Source: CAYFPS01 sp964345075 (GTDB lineage: Bacteria; CAIWAD01). From it: a stretch of 36,959 bases of DNA. The position numbers and the translations under genes were made by a program. Where the stretch lies: contig CAYFPS010000025.1 in NCBI GenBank assembly GCA_964345075.1, positions 1-36,959 on the forward strand, read 5' to 3'. The notes under the pieces are model-generated. The model had not been told where the DNA came from, searched no databases, and was given only the letters and a program-made list of their open reading frames with translations. This document shows, piece after piece, positions 32,484 to 36,959 of this stretch. The stretch's first letter is position 1; the number at the start of each line of letters is the position of its first letter.

Positions 32484-32662
32484 ATGGGTGTAACCGATAA
32501 ATGTAGGATTATCTCGGGCTGATTGCAGAAACTGCTGAAATCCGCATTGCAGCTTTCCGAATACTCCTTCGATTTAATGCATGGCTTGGCACAATGCCTA
32601 CAGTTCAATAGCTTTACTGCCATCCGGGCTTAAGCCCCAACACACAGCATCAATGAGAAAAC

Positions 32663-33460
32663 ATGTCGAAACTGAATTCCGCCCTCGGGCTGGGCCTGGG
32701 TCTTGTCCTGTCGGGCTCGCTTCTGTTTACCGGTTGTGGTGATGATGATGACTCTAGCAGCTCGAGCACCTCGCTGGCTGGCGTCTGGTCCTATGTGGAT
32801 GCAGGTGTTTCCGAAGAAAGCGTCAATCTTGTAAGCGGTGGCAGTCTGTCCGTTACCAGCGTCGATTACGAAATGGAAGAGTGCATAGAGTTCAGTGGTG
32901 ACTGGGAAGCCGGCGACGATTCCCTGCGCGTGAACTACACCATCAGCGGCATCAACCAGAGCGAGAGCATGGCCTACGAGCTGAATGGCAACAGCATGAC
33001 CCTGACCTGGGAAGACGGAACTTCCGACACCTACACCAAGGCCTCCTCGCACAAGACCTGCGATGATTTTGATTTTGGTTCGGGTACGGGCGGCGGTTTC
33101 TGGACGGGCAGCTTCAGTGCTTCAATTGATGGCAGCTCCACCAGCATGATCACTCTTGCTTATGGTGAAATCGTTGATGGTGAAGTGATCATCTTCGGTT
33201 CAAATGGCACGTCAAGCATCAACATGATTTTGACGGAAAACGGCACGGGCAGCTACGAGATCCCGGCCAATGCGATGGCCGTTTACGCCCCCGACATGGA
33301 AGACTTTGCCACGGCGCGTTACTCCAATAGTGGACAGATCACCCTAAGCAGCCTGTCGGAAACGCACATGGCCGGCACCTTCAGTTTCACGGCTACGGAT
33401 GCAATGGGCGGCAACGCCGTGAGTATCACGAACGGCAGTTTCAATATTACTGCCCCATAA
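32663..33460 (+). CDS. Exported lipoprotein of unknown function
   Basis: This 265-residue protein has a lipoprotein signal peptide ending LLFTGC (lipidated Cys25) followed by GDDDDSSSSSTS, a flexible acidic/Ser linker. Two beta-rich halves follow: LAGVWSYVDAGVSEESVNLVSGGSLSVT resembles lipocalin-like DUF-type domains, and the second (WTGSFSASIDGSSTSMITLAYGEIVDGEVIIFGSNG) resembles the first. No enzyme motif. It is a single gene, divergent from the HTH-M29 gene with 179 bp between them, and shares a bidirectional terminator with the kinase gene. Confidence 0.82.
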   Translation: MSKLNSALGLGLGLVLSGSLLFTGCGDDDDSSSSSTSLAGVWSYVDAGVSEESVNLVSGGSLSVTSVDYEMEECIEFSGDWEAGDDSLRVNYTISGINQSESMAYELNGNSMTLTWEDGTSDTYTKASSHKTCDDFDFGSGTGGGFWTGSFSASIDGSSTSMITLAYGEIVDGEVIIFGSNGTSSINMILTENGTGSYEIPANAMAVYAPDMEDFATARYSNSGQITLSSLSETHMAGTFSFTATDAMGGNAVSITNGSFNITAP

Positions 33461-33480
33461 GCCCGGCGACACAAAAAATG

Positions 33481-33508
33481 AAGGGGAGCCCAGGGGCTCC
33501 CCTTTTCT
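33481..33508. terminator. Bidirectional terminator between lipoprotein and kinase genes
   Basis: AAGGGGAGCCC and GGGCTCCCCTT (33481-33504) form an 11-bp stem. It ends in TTTT on the plus strand and is preceded by an A-rich run (ACAAAAAATG) giving T's on the minus strand. A TGTATCAC word directly follows at 33510-33517. Confidence 0.88.
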
Positions 33509-33523
33509 TTGTATCACAATCAA

Positions 33524-35242
33524 TCAGGCATCCAGTGCCTTGCGTATCATCTTAAGCAGGCCTTCGGTAGAAAAGGGCTTTTGCACATAGAGCACATCCT
33601 CGGTCATGATGCTTTCTTCGTCAAGATTGCTGTCCATGTAACCCGAAACAAAGATCACCCTAAGCTCTGGATCTATCTCGCGAATGCGCTCGACCAAAAC
33701 GCGACCACCCATTCGCGGCATTACGACATCTGTCAGAAGCAGATCAAAGGCACCGGGATTCTCGTGATACACTTTAAGCGCTTCCTTGCCATTCTCGGTT
33801 GATTGAACCTTGTAGCCGTGGCTTTCCAGCACACGCACAATCACCCTGCGAACAGCGGGATCATCTTCGGCAAGGAGGACTCTCTCGTAGCCGTTCAGGG
33901 CTTGCTCTGAGACATTTTCAACTACCTGCAGCAGCTTGTCACCTGATGCTGCCGGAATCAGGAATTCAAAGGTGCTGCCATGATTCTGCTCGCTTGTAAC
34001 ACGAACATGCCCGCCGCTTTGCTTGATGATGCCGTAAACAGTGGACAAGCCCAGGCCCGTTCCCTTGTTCACGCCTTTTGTCGTGAAGAAAGGCTCGAAG
34101 ATGTGTGCCAGTGTCTCCTTGCTCATGCCTGATCCATTATCAATGACCTTGAGCGAGACATATTCTCCGGCTGGAAGACCCAGGCTGGCGGCTTCATCAG
34201 CACCAAGTTCAAGCCGGGAACTTGCAAGTATCAGGCGACCGCCATCCAGCATGGCGTCACGCGCATTGATCGCGCTGTTCATGATAACCTGTTCCAGCTG
34301 TCCGGGATCCATTTCGATCACAGGGATATCCGGCTCAAGCCGTGTTACAAGCTCAATATCCTCGCCAAGCAAACGGCCCAGCATTTTCAGGTAGTTACGG
34401 ACAAGAGCATTTACATCAATGATCTGTGTTTGTATCACCTGCTTGCGACTGAAGGCCAGCAACTGGCCAGTCAAACCCGCAGCGCGCAGACCTGCCTCGT
34501 GGATCTGCTGAACAAATTCGCTTGCGTCAGCATCCAGCTCTTTCACGCCAAGCAGCTCACTGTAACCATTAATGACTGCCAGCATGTTGTTGAAGTCGTG
34601 GGCAACACCGCCCGCCAGTCGACCAATGGCTTCCAGCTTCTGGGATTGCCGAAGTTGCGCCTCCAGCTCGTGTCGCTCCGTGATATCGTGATTGATACTG
34701 AGCCCGGCCTTGTGACCATCGTACTCAATGGGTGTTACAGTCACCTCGGTCCAGTAGAGCGATCCATCCGCCCGCTTCTTTTGTTCGGTAAAGGCCAGTT
34801 CCTGTCCCTGAAGCAGTTCGTCATAGATGGTCTTCAGGTTCGGACCTTCCGGGCTTTGCACAACCACATCGCGCAGAATATTCATGCCAAGCAATTCTTC
34901 CCGAGAATAGCCGGTCTGGCGGGCTGCCGCCTGGTTCACCTCGAGAATCCTCCCAGCATCCTGCCCTTCCGCCTTGGTGAAAAAAACCGCGTCGCCCAGC
35001 GCTTCAAAGAACTGTCGAAAGCGGGTTTCGCTGGCCTGCAGGGCAGAAAAGTGCACTTCGCGATCCGTGATATCATTGGACATGCCGCACAAGGCAATCA
35101 ACTGACCGGTCTGATCACGAATCGGAAATTTCATTGTAGAGTAGTAGCGATTATCGCCCTGGACAGACATCACTTCGACGAACTCCTGAGGCTGACCCAT
35201 CTGCATCACACGCTTGTCATGGGCCAACAGGTTTCTGGCCAT
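33524..35242 (-). CDS. PAS hybrid histidine kinase, 3' part of a frameshifted gene
   Basis: The open frame can be followed to about 35398. It encodes the end of a PAS domain (HLESILDNAISLIYLKDLDG, then GRYTQINRRFLEIFRLTESD), a second PAS (FRQFFEALGDAVFFTKAEG), HisKA (LAGGVAHDFNNMLAVI), HATPase (DNGSGM, NKGTGLGLSTV) and a C-terminal receiver (LLAEDDPAVRR, LLLTDVVMPRMGG, YVQKPFS). The annotated ATG at 35242 is internal to the first PAS. Together with the 35362-36000 segment it would make one kinase of about 824 residues. Removing two bases in the TGTGTG run at 35397-35402 restores one continuous frame. Confidence 0.88.
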   Translation of the reverse strand: MARNLLAHDKRVMQMGQPQEFVEVMSVQGDNRYYSTMKFPIRDQTGQLIALCGMSNDITDREVHFSALQASETRFRQFFEALGDAVFFTKAEGQDAGRILEVNQAAARQTGYSREELLGMNILRDVVVQSPEGPNLKTIYDELLQGQELAFTEQKKRADGSLYWTEVTVTPIEYDGHKAGLSINHDITERHELEAQLRQSQKLEAIGRLAGGVAHDFNNMLAVINGYSELLGVKELDADASEFVQQIHEAGLRAAGLTGQLLAFSRKQVIQTQIIDVNALVRNYLKMLGRLLGEDIELVTRLEPDIPVIEMDPGQLEQVIMNSAINARDAMLDGGRLILASSRLELGADEAASLGLPAGEYVSLKVIDNGSGMSKETLAHIFEPFFTTKGVNKGTGLGLSTVYGIIKQSGGHVRVTSEQNHGSTFEFLIPAASGDKLLQVVENVSEQALNGYERVLLAEDDPAVRRVIVRVLESHGYKVQSTENGKEALKVYHENPGAFDLLLTDVVMPRMGGRVLVERIREIDPELRVIFVSGYMDSNLDEESIMTEDVLYVQKPFSTEGLLKMIRKALDA

Positions 35243-35361
35243 TTCAGGCTCGAAGAGTTCTGCATCCGTCTTGCCAAGGACATCAGATTCTGTCAGCCTG
35301 AAAATCTCAAGGAATCGACGATTAATCTGGGTATAGCGTCCGTCCAGGTCTTTCAGGTAGA

Positions 35362-36000
35362 TCAGGGAAATCGCGTTGTCGAGGATGCTCTCCAGATGTG
35401 TGTAACACCGTGGATTTCCTGTTTGGCAGCCGCCAGTCGTGTTACAGTGGATTGCAGTTCGGAGGTACGCTCGGCCACACGACTCTCCAGCAATTCACCC
35501 GCCGCCTTGAGCTCGATATTGGCACGATGCACGCGCAAGAACATGATCAGGGCCAGATAAATCAGTAGCATCACCAGCAGCATGTAGGCAAAGCTGATGA
35601 CAACTTCTACCCGTCGTATCACATGCAGGGTTGCAAGGTGCTGCCCGCCATGTCGAATTTCGTGTGAGAGATGGGTGAATCTCATCAGGCCAAAACCAAT
35701 CAGGGACTGAATGAAGTGCCCGGGCCTTTCGCCATGAAGATCAAACAGGGTTCTGCCATCAGGCAATTCCACATGGAGTTCTTCATAAGCATCGTATCTG
35801 GCTGCCAGAGTGAGATATTCGGTTGGACCTGCGGTATCAAAGTTCCATATGTCAAGCGCAATGACATCACAATGACGAGCGAGATTCCGATCGTGCTTGA
35901 TCCTGTCCAGCATGAATCCCGCATTGCAGAGCAGAAAGTAGACCAGCAGAAAAAGCAGGGCAAGTACCCGGCTGGAAATCACCCGCGCGAGGAAGTTCAA
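35362..36000 (-). CDS. Membrane sensor part of the frameshifted hybrid kinase
   Basis: Residues 9-30 and about 128-154 are membrane helices bracketing a periplasmic domain of roughly 95 residues. A coiled-coil stretch follows (HRANIELKAAGELLESRVAERTSELQSTVTRLAAAKQEI). The frame then runs into the PAS-coding region in the wrong frame and stops. The start is TTG at 36000, overlapping the TGA of the binding-protein gene (TTGA), so it is translationally coupled. Two TGTAWCAC-type words flank the junction (35401, 35439). Confidence 0.85.
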   Translation of the reverse strand: MNFLARVISSRVLALLFLLVYFLLCNAGFMLDRIKHDRNLARHCDVIALDIWNFDTAGPTEYLTLAARYDAYEELHVELPDGRTLFDLHGERPGHFIQSLIGFGLMRFTHLSHEIRHGGQHLATLHVIRRVEVVISFAYMLLVMLLIYLALIMFLRVHRANIELKAAGELLESRVAERTSELQSTVTRLAAAKQEIHGVTHIWRASSTTRFP

Positions 36001-36836
36001 CGGCCCCGTCCTTCACTTGTTCCATGAAATGTATCACAGACCTGATAGCGTCTGGCAAGTTCGGCTCGGCGACCGCTCTCCTCGAGCCGTTCCAGACCAC
36101 CCACCAGCAATTTGGCCCAACGCATTGCCTCTTTGCGTCTGGGCGAAAAGGCGATATGGATGGGCTCTGTATCAGCCAAACCCGCATTCCTCACGCTGGA
36201 GGCAAGCTTTTGTGAATTGAGCAATTGTCCAAAAACGCTGACTTCCGCCACCAGCGCGTCAATCCTGTCGGCCTGCAGCTTTTTCAGGTTGAGCAAAAGT
36301 GCCCTGTTACCATTGACTTCCTGAATTGCTCCGCCCTCCAACAGCGCTGGTTCGATGTACTTCTGGCGCAAACTGCCATAAGAGTAATCTTGTATCACAC
36401 CAAGTTGAATCGCTTTCAGGGCTTCAATCCCTGAATACTCCCAGGTGGAGTTCTGTAACACAAAGAAGGAGTGAGTAGCATAGGCGATTGGCTCATCCGG
36501 GAAAATGAAATCGGGGGTTTCATCAGGCCCCGCTCCAATTAAGCCATCTGCATCACCGCTGCGAACACGCTCGATCGCCCGTGCCCAGGGCAGAACTTCA
36601 TAACTGACGCTCAGACCGGTACCCGCAAGAGATTCACGCACCAATTCAACCAGAAAGCCCGGACTGTCTGAACCGGGTTCCCCATTGAACGGAAACCAGT
36701 AATCCGCCACCAGCAAAATCTCATTGGCCGAGCGAATGCCGGTACCGGTGGGTTCTGTGATCCTGATTTTCTGTTCAGGCTGCTCAGTGCAAGCAAACAG
36801 CAGCAAACAAAGGATTAAGGAAAGACTCTTGTTCAT
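35997..36836 (-). CDS. Periplasmic amino-acid-type binding lipoprotein (SBP_bac_3 family)
   Basis: This 279-residue bacterial family 3 solute-binding protein has lipobox LLLFAC (Cys16). Family features are PFNGEPGSDSPGFLVELVRESLAGTGLSVSYEVLPWARAIERVRSGDADGLIG and IQLGVIQDYSYGSL, typical of amino acid or small organic ligand binding. I choose ATG 36836 for the lipoprotein signal peptide; an earlier ATG at 36872 adds residues not typical of one. Being coupled to a membrane kinase and not to permeases, it probably acts as the sensory input of the kinase. This role is inferred. Confidence 0.84.
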   Translation of the reverse strand: MNKSLSLILCLLLFACTEQPEQKIRITEPTGTGIRSANEILLVADYWFPFNGEPGSDSPGFLVELVRESLAGTGLSVSYEVLPWARAIERVRSGDADGLIGAGPDETPDFIFPDEPIAYATHSFFVLQNSTWEYSGIEALKAIQLGVIQDYSYGSLRQKYIEPALLEGGAIQEVNGNRALLLNLKKLQADRIDALVAEVSVFGQLLNSQKLASSVRNAGLADTEPIHIAFSPRRKEAMRWAKLLVGGLERLEESGRRAELARRYQVCDTFHGTSEGRGR

Positions 36837-36931
36837 TTCGCTTTCGTTTGCGGGGGAGCAAAGAAGCGTCACTTCAGTCGAACATTGTATCGGCAGAGCA
36901 GAAGAGCAAATGGAGCGGGGGCGGTGGGGGT

Positions 36932-36959
36932 CAGGCGCTAGGCGTTAGGCGTCAGGCGT
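36932..36959. repeat. Four tandem 7-bp units YAGGCGY at the window edge
   Basis: CAGGCGC TAGGCGT TAGGCGT CAGGCGT, four contiguous heptamers running to the last base, so the full array may continue outside. It lies upstream of the binding-protein gene, in a G-rich stretch. Role unknown. Confidence 0.65.

Larger units (their letters stand above)
1383..36461. repeat. Dispersed 8-mer TGTAWCAC (either strand), at least 55 copies
   Basis: TGTATCAC/GTGATACA starts at 1910, 2595, 3170, 3951, 4980, 5265, 5713, 5807, 9248, 9787, 10104, 10760, 12575, 13003, 13824, 14013, 15172, 15833, 16809, 16926, 17630, 18236, 19356, 19678, 23427, 24215, 25927, 26748, 26862, 27458, 28210, 28408, 31400, 31712, 33510, 33764, 34431, 36030 and 36391. 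TGTAACAC/GTGTTACA starts at 1383, 8729, 10084, 18829, 19248, 19309, 23736, 24308, 27088, 27999, 33995, 34342, 34732, 35401, 35439 and 36454. I counted 24 copies in TGTAWCAC and 31 in GTGWTACA orientation. All but four (26862, 27999, 28210 and 33510) are inside annotated genes. Confidence 0.9.

Noticed and set aside
32588..32612. Sigma-54-like TTGGCACAATGCC before the lipoprotein gene
   Set aside because: The -12 GC element is not at the required spacing.
1..36959. tRNA, rRNA, CRISPR array or prophage
   Set aside because: No cloverleaf with CCA-type acceptor, no rRNA core sequences, no regular spacer-repeat array and no phage structural genes were seen by eye.

Overview
The window reads as a chromosomal segment of a Gram-negative bacterium with moderately high G+C. 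It carries an RND/TolC efflux operon, an outer-membrane porin and two lipoproteins with lipoboxes. One secreted protein ends in an FCB-type C-terminal sorting domain (a PNPFNP-motif tail ending LLLFK), and a second, decayed copy of such a tail lies beside it. This fits an FCB-superphylum lineage (Bacteroidota, Fibrobacterota, KSB1, Delongbacteria, Krumholzibacteriota and relatives). The exact phylum cannot be fixed by eye. Genes are tightly packed, with many 1-4 base stop/start overlaps. I see no rRNA, tRNA, CRISPR array, prophage or complete insertion sequence.

Layout. 1-338: the 3' end of an unidentified gene, then a cluster of palindromes. 339-3473 (minus): five-gene operon of membrane protein, rhodanese, MauE/DoxX-like protein, alpha/beta hydrolase and EamA permease. 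3485-4894 (plus): MATE exporter, overlapping tail-to-tail with a soluble hybrid histidine kinase (minus). 6275-7327 (minus): class I FbaB-type aldolase, divergent from a small HTH protein at 7585. 8149-14451 (plus): RND adaptor, RND pump, TolC-like protein and a DUF523 protein, all start/stop-overlapped. 14570-15738 (minus): hexapeptide acyltransferase and a P-loop protein. 15780-20119 (minus): aromatic amino acid catabolic operon phhA - DUF423 - hpd - hmgA (Phe to Tyr, 4-hydroxyphenylpyruvate to homogentisate to maleylacetoacetate). 20333-21098 (plus): DUF134 regulator and a Gly/His/Cys-rich zinc-ribbon protein. 21620-26795 (plus): porin, TAXI solute-binding protein, fused TRAP permease with a lipoyl-like insert, and UspA. 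26876-30564 (minus): two secreted surface-type proteins flanking the sorting-domain remnant. 30954-32483 (minus): HTH plus M29-peptidase-like fusion. 32663-33460 (plus): lipoprotein. 33524-36836 (minus): periplasmic binding lipoprotein coupled to a membrane hybrid histidine kinase that is split by a 2-nt frameshift.

The most striking signal is not a gene. The word TGTAWCAC (TGTATCAC or TGTAACAC, either strand) occurs at least 55 times by eye. About 1.1 copies per 8-mer, so about 2.3 for the pair, would be expected at uniform composition. Copies lie in both orientations, in every reading frame, mostly inside coding sequence, and often bring in A/T-rich codons (ATA, GTA, TCA). This resembles the DNA uptake sequences of Neisseriaceae and Pasteurellaceae, but I do not recognise the word as a described uptake sequence.
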